From Streptomyces aureus (GTDB lineage: Bacteria; Actinomycetota; Actinomycetes; Streptomycetales; Streptomycetaceae): a stretch of DNA of 64,000 nt. Numbering within the stretch: position 1 is the first letter of the stretch; each line of letters opens with the position of its first letter. The notes below the pieces were generated by a model that was given only the letters and a program-made list of their open reading frames with translations, searched no databases and was not told the DNA's origin. The stretch spans positions 1 to 64,000 of the forward strand of contig NZ_JNZD01000046.1 in assembly GCF_000725495.1 (NCBI RefSeq). Reading direction: 5' to 3'. The translations under genes and the position numbers were made by a program. This document shows, piece after piece, positions 9,509 through 17,042 of this stretch.

Positions 9509-10048
9509 ATGGCGCAGGGCGAGGTGCTCGAATTCGAGGAGTACGTCCGGACCCGGCAGGACGCGCTGCTGCGCAGTGCCCGCCGTCTGGTCCCCGACCC
9601 GGTCGACGCCCAGGACCTGCTCCAGACCGCGCTCGTGCGGACCTACGGACGCTGGGAGGGCATCGCGGACAAGCGTCTCGCCGACGCCTACCTGCGCCGC
9701 GTGATGATCAACACCAGGACCGAGTGGTGGCGGGCCCGCAAGCTCGAGGAGGTGCCCACCGAGCAGCTCCCGGACGCGTGCGTGGAGGACGCCACCGAGC
9801 AGCACGCGGACCGCGCGCTGCTGATGGACATCATGAAGGTCCTGGCACCCAAGCAGCGCAGTGTCGTGGTGCTGCGACACTGGGAGCAGATGTCCACGGA
9901 GGAGACGGCCGCCGCGCTCGGCATGTCGGCCGGAACGGTCAAGAGCACGCTGCACCGGGCGCTGGCCCGGCTCCGCGAGGAGCTGGAGAGCCGCGACCTG
10001 GACGCCCGCGCGCTCGAACGTGAGGAGCGGGAGCGTTGCGCGGCCTAG
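9509..10048 (+). CDS. sigE: ECF RNA polymerase sigma factor SigE (cell envelope stress)
   Basis: 179 residues with sigma region 2 at about 10-75 (DAQDLLQTALVRTY) and region 4 at about 105-160 (STEETAAALGMSAGTVKS). The sequence and the following three genes match the Streptomyces sigE-cseABC locus, where SigE directs cell-wall stress genes. The ATG at 9509 follows a GGAGG site nine bases away; an open frame further upstream lacks coding signals. No anti-sigma gene is adjacent. Control instead runs through CseB/CseC. The stop codon overlaps the start of cseA, so the two are translationally coupled. Confidence 0.95.
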   Translation: MAQGEVLEFEEYVRTRQDALLRSARRLVPDPVDAQDLLQTALVRTYGRWEGIADKRLADAYLRRVMINTRTEWWRARKLEEVPTEQLPDACVEDATEQHADRALLMDIMKVLAPKQRSVVVLRHWEQMSTEETAAALGMSAGTVKSTLHRALARLREELESRDLDARALEREERERCAA

Positions 10049-10686
10049 GAGTCCGGAGCAGAACGGCCCTGAAGGCGGGGAGTTCGGCGGCTGCCGGGCT
10101 CGCCGCCCTCGGCCTTTTCGCCGCCGCGTGCGCCACCGGGGGGACCGGTGCCCGCGACGAGGGTCCGGCGGGCAGTGACGCGGTCGCCAAGGGCAGCATC
10201 AAGCCCGTCGTCTCCGGCTCGCCGTCGAAGGCGCCCAGGCGCGTGGACGCGGTCAAGATCGTCAAGGACGACCCGGCGGTCAGCGCCGCGGTCAAGCGCG
10301 ATCTGAAGCCGTGCGTCGCCGACGAGTACCCGGTCGACGTGTCGTACGGGAACCTCACCGGCGGCTCCGCGAACGACATAGTGATCAACGTGATGACCTG
10401 CGCCGACGCCGTCGGTGTCGGCAGTTACGTCTATCGCGAGGCGAACGGCCGGTACCAGAATGTCTTCAAGACCGAGGAACCGCCGGTCTACGCCGAGATC
10501 GACCGGGGCGATCTGGTGGTCACCCAGCAGCTGTACAAGAAGGGCGACCCGGTGTCGTACCCGTCCAGCGAGGAAGTGATCACCTACAGCTGGTCCTCGA
10601 CGCGCTTCGTCGAGGAGTCCCGGATCCACAACGACTACAGCAACGCGGTGGGCGGCTCCGGCTCGCCCGCCCCGGACGCGAACTGA
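10036..10686 (+). CDS. cseA: Lipoprotein CseA, negative modulator of sigE
   Basis: 216 residues from a TTG at 10036 that overlaps the end of sigE by 13 nt. A purine-rich GAGGAGCGGGAG precedes it. The N-terminus is a lipoprotein signal peptide with basic residues, a hydrophobic core and a lipobox ending in AAAC at about residue 32. The rest is a periplasm-type domain rich in charged residues. In S. coelicolor CseA is an extracytoplasmic lipoprotein that dampens sigE expression, and position plus signal peptide support the same role here. TTG is the only start candidate that keeps the full signal peptide. Confidence 0.9.
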   Translation: MRGLGVRSRTALKAGSSAAAGLAALGLFAAACATGGTGARDEGPAGSDAVAKGSIKPVVSGSPSKAPRRVDAVKIVKDDPAVSAAVKRDLKPCVADEYPVDVSYGNLTGGSANDIVINVMTCADAVGVGSYVYREANGRYQNVFKTEEPPVYAEIDRGDLVVTQQLYKKGDPVSYPSSEEVITYSWSSTRFVEESRIHNDYSNAVGGSGSPAPDAN

Positions 10687-10703
10687 ACGGGCGGAGCAGC
10701 CGG

Positions 10704-11411
10704 ATGGCAGAGCAGACCCACGTCCTGTTCGTCGAGGACGACGACGTCATCCGCGAGGCCACGCAACTCGCCCTGGAGCGCGACGGCTTCGCGGTGACGG
10801 CCATGCCCGACGGACTCTCGGGCCTGGAGGCGTTCCGCGCCGACCGTCCCGACATCGCCCTGCTGGACGTGATGGTCCCCGGGCTCGACGGCGTGTCCCT
10901 GTGCCGCCGCATCCGCGACGAGTCGACCGTGCCGGTCATCATGCTCTCCGCGCGCGCCGACTCCATCGACGTCGTGCTCGGCCTGGAGGCCGGCGCCGAC
11001 GACTATGTGACCAAGCCCTTCGACGGCGCCGTGCTGGTCGCCCGGATCCGCGCGGTGCTGCGCCGCTTCGGGCACGCCAGCGGCGGTGCGGGAGCGGCGG
11101 CGGACGGGGACGCGCCGGTGGAGGGCGGGGTGCTCGCCTTCGGCGATCTGGCGATCGACACCGAGGGCATGGAGGTGACCCGCTCCGGTGCCCCGGTGGC
11201 GCTGACGCCCACCGAGATGCGGCTGCTCCTGGAGTTCTCGGCCGCGCCCGGCACGGTGCTGAGCCGCGACAAGCTGCTGGAACGGGTGTGGGACTACGGC
11301 TGGGGCGGGGACACCCGGGTGGTCGACGTCCATGTGCAGCGACTGCGTACGAAGATCGGCCAGGACCGTATCGAGACGGTTCGCGGCTTCGGCTACAAGT
11401 TGAAGGCCTGA
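10704..11411 (+). CDS. cseB: Response regulator CseB
   Basis: 235 residues, OmpR/PhoB class. The receiver domain has the acidic pair in VEDDD, the phospho-acceptor D55 (LLDVMVPG) and the conserved lysine in TKPFD. A winged-helix DNA-binding domain lies at about 140-233 (TRVVDVHVQRLRTKIG). It begins 17 nt after cseA and ends 7 nt before cseC, so it is in the same operon. In Streptomyces, phosphorylated CseB activates the sigE promoter in response to cell-wall damage. Confidence 0.96.
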   Translation: MAEQTHVLFVEDDDVIREATQLALERDGFAVTAMPDGLSGLEAFRADRPDIALLDVMVPGLDGVSLCRRIRDESTVPVIMLSARADSIDVVLGLEAGADDYVTKPFDGAVLVARIRAVLRRFGHASGGAGAAADGDAPVEGGVLAFGDLAIDTEGMEVTRSGAPVALTPTEMRLLLEFSAAPGTVLSRDKLLERVWDYGWGGDTRVVDVHVQRLRTKIGQDRIETVRGFGYKLKA

Positions 11412-11418
11412 GCACGCC

Positions 11419-12978
11419 ATGCGGGGGAAGTTTCAGCGTTCCGCCCCGGAGGGGGCCACGACGGCCGGACGGGGACGGATTCCGGGCAGCCGCGCGGAGG
11501 CGGGGGCCGGCGCGGGCGGCGGCCCCCGCACGGGACCGGGCACCGGCGGGGGCGAGGTCCTCGGCCGGGGCGGCGGCAGGGGCCGCCGGGGACCGGGCGC
11601 GGTCGGGGTCCGGAGCCTCGGCATCGGTATCGACCGGGGCACGGACTCGGGCACGAGCATCCGCACGGGCATCCGCTGGAAGCTCAGCACCGCGATCGCC
11701 CTGGTCGGGGCGCTGGTCGCGGTCGCGCTGAGCCTGGTCGTGCACAACGCGGCCCGTGTCTCGATGCTCGACAACTCACGAGACTTGGCCGACGAGCGCA
11801 TCCAGCTCGCGGAGCGGATGTACGGACCGGGCCGGCCGCCGCCGTTCGGGGCGAAGATAGACGATCCCTCGATCCCGTCGGACCTGATGACGAAGGTCTC
11901 CCAGGGGCGCCGGGCGACCTATGTGTCCGACAGCCCGAACGGCGTGCCGGACATCTGGGCCGCCGTACCGCTCAGGAACGGCCAGGTGCTGTCCTGGCAC
12001 GAGCGCTTCACGGACCGCAACGCGGACGTGATGAAGGACCTCGACCAGGCTCTGATCATCGGTTCCATCGCGGTCGTCTTCGGCGGCAGCGCGCTCGGGG
12101 TGCTGATCGGCGGTCAGCTGTCGCGCCGGCTGCGCAAGGCGGCGGCCGCGGCGAACCGGGTCGCCAAGGGCGAGCCGGACGTACGGGTGCGGGACGCGAT
12201 CGGCGGTGTCGTGCTCGACGAGACCGACGACCTGGCACGGGCGGTGGACGCCATGGCCGACGCGCTCCAGCAGCGCATCGAGGCCGAGCGCCGGGTGACC
12301 GCGGACATCGCCCACGAGCTGCGCACCCCGGTGACCGGGCTGCTCACGGCGGCCGAACTGCTGCCGCCCGGCCGTCCCAGCGAGCTGGTGCGGGACCGCG
12401 CGCAGGCCATGCGCACGCTCGTCGAGGACGTCCTGGAAGTGGCCCGGCTCGACGGGGCCTCGGAGCGGGCCGAGCTGCAGGACATCATGCTCGGCGAGTT
12501 CGTCTCCCGGCGGATCGCCGCCAAGGGGGCGGACGTCGAGGTGCGGGTGGTGCACGAGTCGGAGGTCACGACGGACCCGCGCCGGCTGGAGCGCGTCCTG
12601 CTCAACCTCCTCGCCAACGCGGCCCGGCACGGCCGACCGCCGATCGAGGTCACCGTCGAGGGCCGGGTCATCCGGGTCCGCGACCACGGCCCGGGTTTCC
12701 CGGAGAAGCTCCTCGCCGAGGGGCCGAGCCGCTTCCGCACCGGGAGCACCGACCGTTCCGGCGACGGCCACGGGCTGGGGCTCACCATCGCCGCCGGCCA
12801 GGCCCGGGTGCTCGGCGCCCGGCTGACCTTCCGCAACGTACGGCCCGCCGGGGCCCCGGACGGCGTTCCGGCCGAGGGCGCGGTCGCGGTGCTGTGGCTG
12901 CCGGAGCACGCGCCGACGAACACGGGGAGCTATCCGATGCTGCCGGCGTCCGGGAAGCAGGCCGGGCGGGGGTTGTAG
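11419..12978 (+). CDS. cseC: Sensor histidine kinase CseC
   Basis: 519 residues. A long Gly/Arg-rich N-terminal tail of about 75 residues leads into a first membrane span (about 95-115), an extracytoplasmic sensor segment of about 100 residues, and a second span (about 213-233). HAMP, the dimerisation/phospho-acceptor helix with H299 in DIAHELRTP, and a HATPase_c domain (N-box LLNLLANAARH, later GDGHGLGL) follow. It is the partner of CseB and senses envelope stress caused by cell-wall-active antibiotics and lysozyme in S. coelicolor. Last gene of the operon, with a hairpin terminator about 105 nt downstream. Confidence 0.95.
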   Translation: MRGKFQRSAPEGATTAGRGRIPGSRAEAGAGAGGGPRTGPGTGGGEVLGRGGGRGRRGPGAVGVRSLGIGIDRGTDSGTSIRTGIRWKLSTAIALVGALVAVALSLVVHNAARVSMLDNSRDLADERIQLAERMYGPGRPPPFGAKIDDPSIPSDLMTKVSQGRRATYVSDSPNGVPDIWAAVPLRNGQVLSWHERFTDRNADVMKDLDQALIIGSIAVVFGGSALGVLIGGQLSRRLRKAAAAANRVAKGEPDVRVRDAIGGVVLDETDDLARAVDAMADALQQRIEAERRVTADIAHELRTPVTGLLTAAELLPPGRPSELVRDRAQAMRTLVEDVLEVARLDGASERAELQDIMLGEFVSRRIAAKGADVEVRVVHESEVTTDPRRLERVLLNLLANAARHGRPPIEVTVEGRVIRVRDHGPGFPEKLLAEGPSRFRTGSTDRSGDGHGLGLTIAAGQARVLGARLTFRNVRPAGAPDGVPAEGAVAVLWLPEHAPTNTGSYPMLPASGKQAGRGL

Positions 12979-13082
12979 GTCCGGGCGGGGGAGTAGTCCG
13001 GGCGCGGGCCGGGGACGCAGGTCCGGGCGCGCGAGAGAGAGACGTCGGCGCGGCAGGGGCGGAGCCCGTCGCCGCACAGGAG

Positions 13083-13115
13083 AAGGCCCCCGGGGCGGAC
13101 AACGCCGGGGGCCTT
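13083..13115. terminator. Bidirectional terminator between cseC and the DHA2 exporter
   Basis: A perfect 11-bp stem, AAGGCCCCCGG with CCGGGGGCCTT, around an 11-nt loop, with flanking A/T bases. It lies between the two convergent transcription units. Confidence 0.8.
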
Positions 13116-13172
13116 CGTCGTGAGGTGAGAGGTTCGAGAGGTTCGGGGCCGGGAGGTCCGGTCCCGGCCGGG

Positions 13173-14786
13173 TCAGACCGGCTCGGCCAGGTGGACCTGG
13201 GGGGCCTCGTCCGTCGCCTCGTCCTCGCCGGGCTTCGGCGCCCCCGCTCCCTTGAGCGGGACCTCCTTCACGAACACCGCGGCGATCAGCGCGAGCACCG
13301 CGACGACGGAACCGAGCAGGAACGCGGAGTGCGTACCGGCGGAGACCGCGTGCTGGTAGGCGTCCCGCGCCGCGGCGGGCAGCTTCGCGAGGCTGGCCGC
13401 GTCGAGCTGCGCCGACTGCTCGGTCAGCTTGGAGCCCAGCGCCCCGGCCCGCTCGGTCATGACGTCCTGCACCCGGTGGTTGAACAGCGCGCCCATGATG
13501 GCGACACCGAACGACGAGCCGAGGGTGCGGAAGAGGGTCGTGGACGAGGACGCGACGCCCATGTCCTTCATCTCGACGCTGTTCTGCGCCACGAGCATCG
13601 TGATCTGCATCAGGCAGCCCATGCCCGCGCCGAGCACCGCCATGTAGAGACCGGAGGTGAACCGGGTGGTGTCGGTGTCCATCCGCGAGAGCAGGAACAG
13701 ACCGATGATCATCAGCACGCTGCCGACGAGCGGGAAGACCTTGTAGCGGCCGCTGTTGGTGGTGACGCGTCCGGCGACCATCGACACGACGAGCATGGCG
13801 CCGAGCATGGGCAGGAGCAGGAGACCGGAGTTGGTGGCCGAGGCGCCCTGGACGGCCTGCTGGTACAGCGGGAGGAAGAGGACCGCGCCGAACATCACGA
13901 AACCGGTGATGAAGCCGATCGTGGACATCAGGGTGAAGTTGCGGCTGCGGAAGATGTGCAGCGGCATGACCGGCGCGGCGGCCTTGGTCTGCCAGTAGAC
14001 GAAGCCGACGAGGGCGGCGACGCCGATCCCGATCAGCTCCATGATCCGCGCGGAGCCCCAGGCGTACTCGGTGCCGCCCCAGGTGGTGACGAGCACGATG
14101 GAGGAGATGCCGAGGGCCAGCAGGCCGGCACCCAGGTAGTCGATCTTCGCCTGGACGCGCTTCTTCGGCAGGTGCAGGACCGCGCTGACCGCGAGGAGGG
14201 CGACGACGCCGAGCGGCAGGTTGATGTAGAAGGACCAGCGCCAGCCCCAGTGGTCGGTGATGCTGCCGCCGACCAGCGGGCCGAGGATCATGGCGAAGGC
14301 CATGACGCCGGCCATCATGCCCTGGTACTTGCCGCGCTCGCGGGGCGGGATGAGGTCACCGATGATCGCCATGACGCCGACCATCAGACCGCCGGCGCCC
14401 AGGCCCTGGATGGCGCGGAAGCCGATGAGCTGGCCCATGTCCTGGGCCATGCCGCTGAGCGCGGACCCGATCAGGAAGATCACGATCGAGGTCATGAAGG
14501 CGCCCTTGCGCCCGTACATGTCGCCGACCTTGCCCCAGATCGGGGTGGAGGCCGCGGTGGCGAGGGTGTAGGCGGTGACCACCCAGGACAGGTGCTCGAG
14601 TCCGCCCAGCTCGCCGACGATCGTCGGCATCGCGGTGCCCACGATCATGTTGTCCAGCATGGCGAGCATCATGGTGATCATGAGCGCCATCAGGACGACG
14701 CGTACGCTCCGCTGCTGCTTCTCGCCCTCGGCCGGTTTCCCGGCCTGCTCCGCGGCCGGTTCGGCCGCTTTCGCCTGGTCCGCCAT
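13173..14786 (-). CDS. DHA2-family major facilitator drug exporter (14 membrane segments)
   Basis: 537 residues with 14 predicted membrane helices, MFS motif A (GKVGDMYGRKG) and the motif C region typical of proton-driven exporters (GPLVGGSITDHWGWRW). The family expels hydrophobic cations, dyes and antibiotics, and the substrate cannot be read from sequence. The N-terminal 26 residues and the C-terminal tail are charged and cytoplasmic. The ATG at 14786 has a GGGGAG ribosome site. It is transcribed divergently from a TetR regulator, with a good sigma-70 promoter overlapping a repeated operator-like motif, so TetR repression relieved by substrate is the likely control. Confidence 0.93.
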   Translation of the reverse strand: MADQAKAAEPAAEQAGKPAEGEKQQRSVRVVLMALMITMMLAMLDNMIVGTAMPTIVGELGGLEHLSWVVTAYTLATAASTPIWGKVGDMYGRKGAFMTSIVIFLIGSALSGMAQDMGQLIGFRAIQGLGAGGLMVGVMAIIGDLIPPRERGKYQGMMAGVMAFAMILGPLVGGSITDHWGWRWSFYINLPLGVVALLAVSAVLHLPKKRVQAKIDYLGAGLLALGISSIVLVTTWGGTEYAWGSARIMELIGIGVAALVGFVYWQTKAAAPVMPLHIFRSRNFTLMSTIGFITGFVMFGAVLFLPLYQQAVQGASATNSGLLLLPMLGAMLVVSMVAGRVTTNSGRYKVFPLVGSVLMIIGLFLLSRMDTDTTRFTSGLYMAVLGAGMGCLMQITMLVAQNSVEMKDMGVASSSTTLFRTLGSSFGVAIMGALFNHRVQDVMTERAGALGSKLTEQSAQLDAASLAKLPAAARDAYQHAVSAGTHSAFLLGSVVAVLALIAAVFVKEVPLKGAGAPKPGEDEATDEAPQVHLAEPV

Positions 14787-14822
14787 CGTTTTCCACTCCC
14801 CTGAAGTTCTGCTGCCGCCGCC

Positions 14823-14934
14823 GGTACTTACTTGCCGCCCGGCAAGCTGGCTACACTCAGGAAAATAGACCTGTAACTAGCCGGGCGTCAAGTAAGTTGG
14901 GCTGGTTTTGCCTGTCTGTCGGCAGGTAAGTTTC
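14823..14934. promoter_or_regulatory. Divergent promoter/operator region between exporter and TetR genes
   Basis: A 14-nt motif of consensus GKCARGTAAGT occurs three times: 14823-14836 (minus strand), 14887-14900 and 14921-14934 (plus strand). The first copy is part of a perfect inverted repeat CTTGCCG-CC-CGGCAAG at 14831-14846. On the minus strand TTGACG (14886-14891) and TATTTT (14862-14867) with an 18-nt spacer make a good exporter promoter, and the middle motif overlaps its -35 box. This is the natural place for TetR binding. Confidence 0.65.
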
Positions 14935-14957
14935 AAGGGAGCGCGAGGCATACGAAG

Positions 14958-15593
14958 ATGGGCGGCACCATGGACGGCAGCAAGCGGCAGCAGCGCCGGG
15001 GCGACACCCGGCAGCGCATCCAGGACGTGGCCCTCGAACTCTTCTCCGAGCAGGGCTACGAGAAGACCTCGCTGCGCGAGATCGCCGAGCACCTCGATGT
15101 CACCAAAGCGGCGCTCTACTACCACTTCAAGACCAAGGAAGAGATCCTCATCAGTCTCTTCGAGGATCTGACGCGCCCGCTCGACGAGCTGATCGAGTGG
15201 GGCGCGGGGCAGCCGCACACGCTGGAGACCAAGCAGGAGGTCCTGCGCCGCTACAGCGACGCCCTCGGCGGCGCGTCCCCGCTCTTCCGCTTCATGCAGG
15301 AGAACCAGGCGACGGTACGCGAGCTGAGCATCGGCGAGACCTTCAAGGACCGCATGATCAGCATGCTGGAGATCATCAAGGAGCCCGGGGCGGAACTGAC
15401 CGACCAGGTCCGCTGCATCAGCGCGCTCTTCACGATGCACGCCGGCATGTTCGTCCTCAAGGACGTCGAGGGCGACCCCGAGGACAAGCGCAAGGCCGTC
15501 CTGGAGGTCGCCATCGATCTGGTGACCCAGGCCCACGCGGGCGGAACGGCCCACGGGAGCGCGACCTCCCAGGGCTCGGGCGAAGCCTCCTAG
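14958..15593 (+). CDS. TetR/AcrR family transcriptional regulator
   Basis: 211 residues. The N-terminal helix-turn-helix at about 17-63 has the family pattern (LFSEQGYEKTSLREIAEHL, then KAALYYHFKTKEE). The C-terminal ligand domain is all helical and ends in a Gly/Ser-rich tail. It probably represses the divergent DHA2 exporter and itself through the three motifs in the shared intergenic region, releasing DNA when it binds the exported compound. The ATG at 14958 is used; an in-frame ATG at 14970 is possible, and neither has a strong ribosome site. Confidence 0.9.
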   Translation: MGGTMDGSKRQQRRGDTRQRIQDVALELFSEQGYEKTSLREIAEHLDVTKAALYYHFKTKEEILISLFEDLTRPLDELIEWGAGQPHTLETKQEVLRRYSDALGGASPLFRFMQENQATVRELSIGETFKDRMISMLEIIKEPGAELTDQVRCISALFTMHAGMFVLKDVEGDPEDKRKAVLEVAIDLVTQAHAGGTAHGSATSQGSGEAS

Positions 15594-15639
15594 AGCCTGG
15601 GTGAAGCCTTCTGGGGCCCGGGCGAAGCCTCCTGGGGCC
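15577..15639 (+). repeat. 21-nt tandem repeat across the tetR stop codon
   Basis: Three imperfect 21-nt copies (core GGGCGAAGCCTCCTGGGGCC) begin at 15578, 15599 and 15620. The first encodes the last residues of the TetR protein and the rest lie after its stop, so repeat expansion may have moved the C-terminus. Confidence 0.6.
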
Positions 15640-15698
15640 CGGCGGCGAAGGGCCTTCCGCGACGGCGACGCCCTGCGGGGCCGTCCCGGCACACAGGC

Positions 15699-15730
15699 CG
15701 AGCCCCGGCGCCGTGAGGCGACGGGGCTCG
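15699..15730. terminator. Hairpin between the convergent tetR and M23 peptidase genes
   Basis: A perfect 9-bp stem, CGAGCCCCG with CGGGGCTCG, around a 14-nt loop, placed between two convergent genes. Confidence 0.65.
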
Positions 15731-15794
15731 AGTCCCTGTTCCGTTCCGGCAGTTCACGCCGGGGACGCGCGCCGGATCACCGGCGGTGGGTGGG

Positions 15795-16484
15795 TCAGAC
15801 CGTGACACCCATGCTGTGCAGGAACGCCACCGGGTTGACGGCGGAGCCGTAGTTCGGGGTCGTACGGATCTCGAAGTGCAGGTGCGGGCCGCTGGAGTTG
15901 CCCGTGTTGCCGGACAGGGCTATGTGCTGACCGGTGGAGACGACCTGGCCGACGCGCACGTCGATGCGCGAGAGGTGGGCGTACTGCGAGTACTTGCCGT
16001 TGGCGTGCTTGATGACGATGGCGTTGCCGTACGCCGGACCGTCACCGGCGCCGTTCGGGCCCGCCTTGACGACGGTGCCGCCGTGCGCGGCCATGACGTT
16101 GGTGCCCTGCGGCACGGCGAAGTCCTGGCCGGAGTGCTTGTGGGCCCACATGCCGCCGGCCTGGTCGAAGCTGGCGGACAGGGTGTACTTCGCGACCGGG
16201 TCGATCCAGGACGCGGCCTTCTTCTTCGCGGCGGCCTGCTTGGCCACGGCCGCCTTGGTGGCGGCGGCCTTCTTCGCGGCGGCGGCCTTGGCCTGAGCGG
16301 CCGCCTGGGTCTGGACGGCGTTGGCCGCGGTGACGGTGGTGGTGGTGCTGCTGACGCCCGCTTCGGCGGCGGTCGCGACCCCTGCGCCCAGCACGACCGA
16401 GGCGCCCAGGCCGACGGCCAGAACGGCCGCCCGAGTGCGGACCAGGGACGTAAGGGACTTGCGGGACGTGACGCGCTTCGACAT
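15795..16484 (-). CDS. Secreted M23-family metallopeptidase (peptidoglycan endopeptidase)
   Basis: 229 residues. It has a twin-basic start (SKRVTSRK) and a Sec signal peptide ending near VATAAEA. An Ala/Lys-rich helical linker follows, then a LytM/M23 domain at about 115-225 with the zinc motifs HSGQD and HLHFEIR. The family cuts peptide bridges of peptidoglycan outside the cell. The Met at 16484 is chosen because the signal peptide begins there; the open frame extends 58 codons upstream without any export features. An AGG-type ribosome site lies just before it. It is divergent from the NACHT gene, with a 558-nt intergenic region. Confidence 0.92.
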   Translation of the reverse strand: MSKRVTSRKSLTSLVRTRAAVLAVGLGASVVLGAGVATAAEAGVSSTTTTVTAANAVQTQAAAQAKAAAAKKAAATKAAVAKQAAAKKKAASWIDPVAKYTLSASFDQAGGMWAHKHSGQDFAVPQGTNVMAAHGGTVVKAGPNGAGDGPAYGNAIVIKHANGKYSQYAHLSRIDVRVGQVVSTGQHIALSGNTGNSSGPHLHFEIRTTPNYGSAVNPVAFLHSMGVTV

Positions 16485-17042
16485 GAATACCTCGTGGAGA
16501 CGGGGACGGGGACTTGGAACAACCACTCCGGTGCGGTGCCTGCCACCGAGTGGGCCATTCATTGGTAACCCGGCCCCCCAGCCGCACTCAAACCCCCCAT
16601 CTACGGTGCGAAGTAGTACTTGATGGCCAAACTTCCCGAACCTTGACACCTCGGACATCGAGCGAGGGATCTTGTCCTTTTGGTCCGAAATCCAGGGTTT
16701 AACCCCACTTCAAGCCATGACATCCCTTGCCAAACACGGCTTCCGCCCAGCCGTCCGGAACCCCCGCCGAGAGTCCTCCCCACCCCGGGGCTAAAGTCCT
16801 TTTTGTCCGTTTTCGGTTATCCACTATCCTCCCTAGTACCGGCTGGAACGCCTGTGCCTCATGTCACCGGGGCCCTCGGTCCAGGGCCCTCCGAATGTGA
16901 CGCGGGCTACCCTCCGGCCCCTGTTTTCAAGGGCTTTGGGGAACCGGGCGACCGCTCACGGACGTCCCACGACGCGGCCCCGCCCACCGGCTGTCAGGAC
17001 ACGGTCCTGGCGTCCCGCTCAGCGCTCTCACGGGAGATCGTC
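16485..17042. other. 558-nt divergent intergenic region (M23 peptidase / NACHT gene)
   Basis: No gene is seen. The region is more A/T-rich than its neighbours. It holds two near-identical 14-mers on the plus strand, GTCCTTTTGGTCCG at 16674-16687 and GTCCTTTTTGTCCG at 16796-16809. A candidate rightward promoter, TTGTCC (16803-16808) with a 16-nt spacer to TATCCT (16825-16830), overlaps the second. A GGGAG ribosome site lies just before the NACHT gene start. The c-di-AMP riboswitch found before some Streptomyces wall hydrolases was looked for and not recognised. Confidence 0.5.

Noticed and set aside
12894..14804. 636-residue plus-strand frame opposite the DHA2 exporter
   Set aside because: A mirror of the membrane protein gene; charged low-complexity translation and no family match.
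16485..16700. c-di-AMP (ydaO-type) riboswitch before the M23 peptidase
   Set aside because: The conserved riboswitch blocks (such as the GGGTGAAT and CCGACAGCTAACC parts) could not be found on the minus strand, although disA is present.
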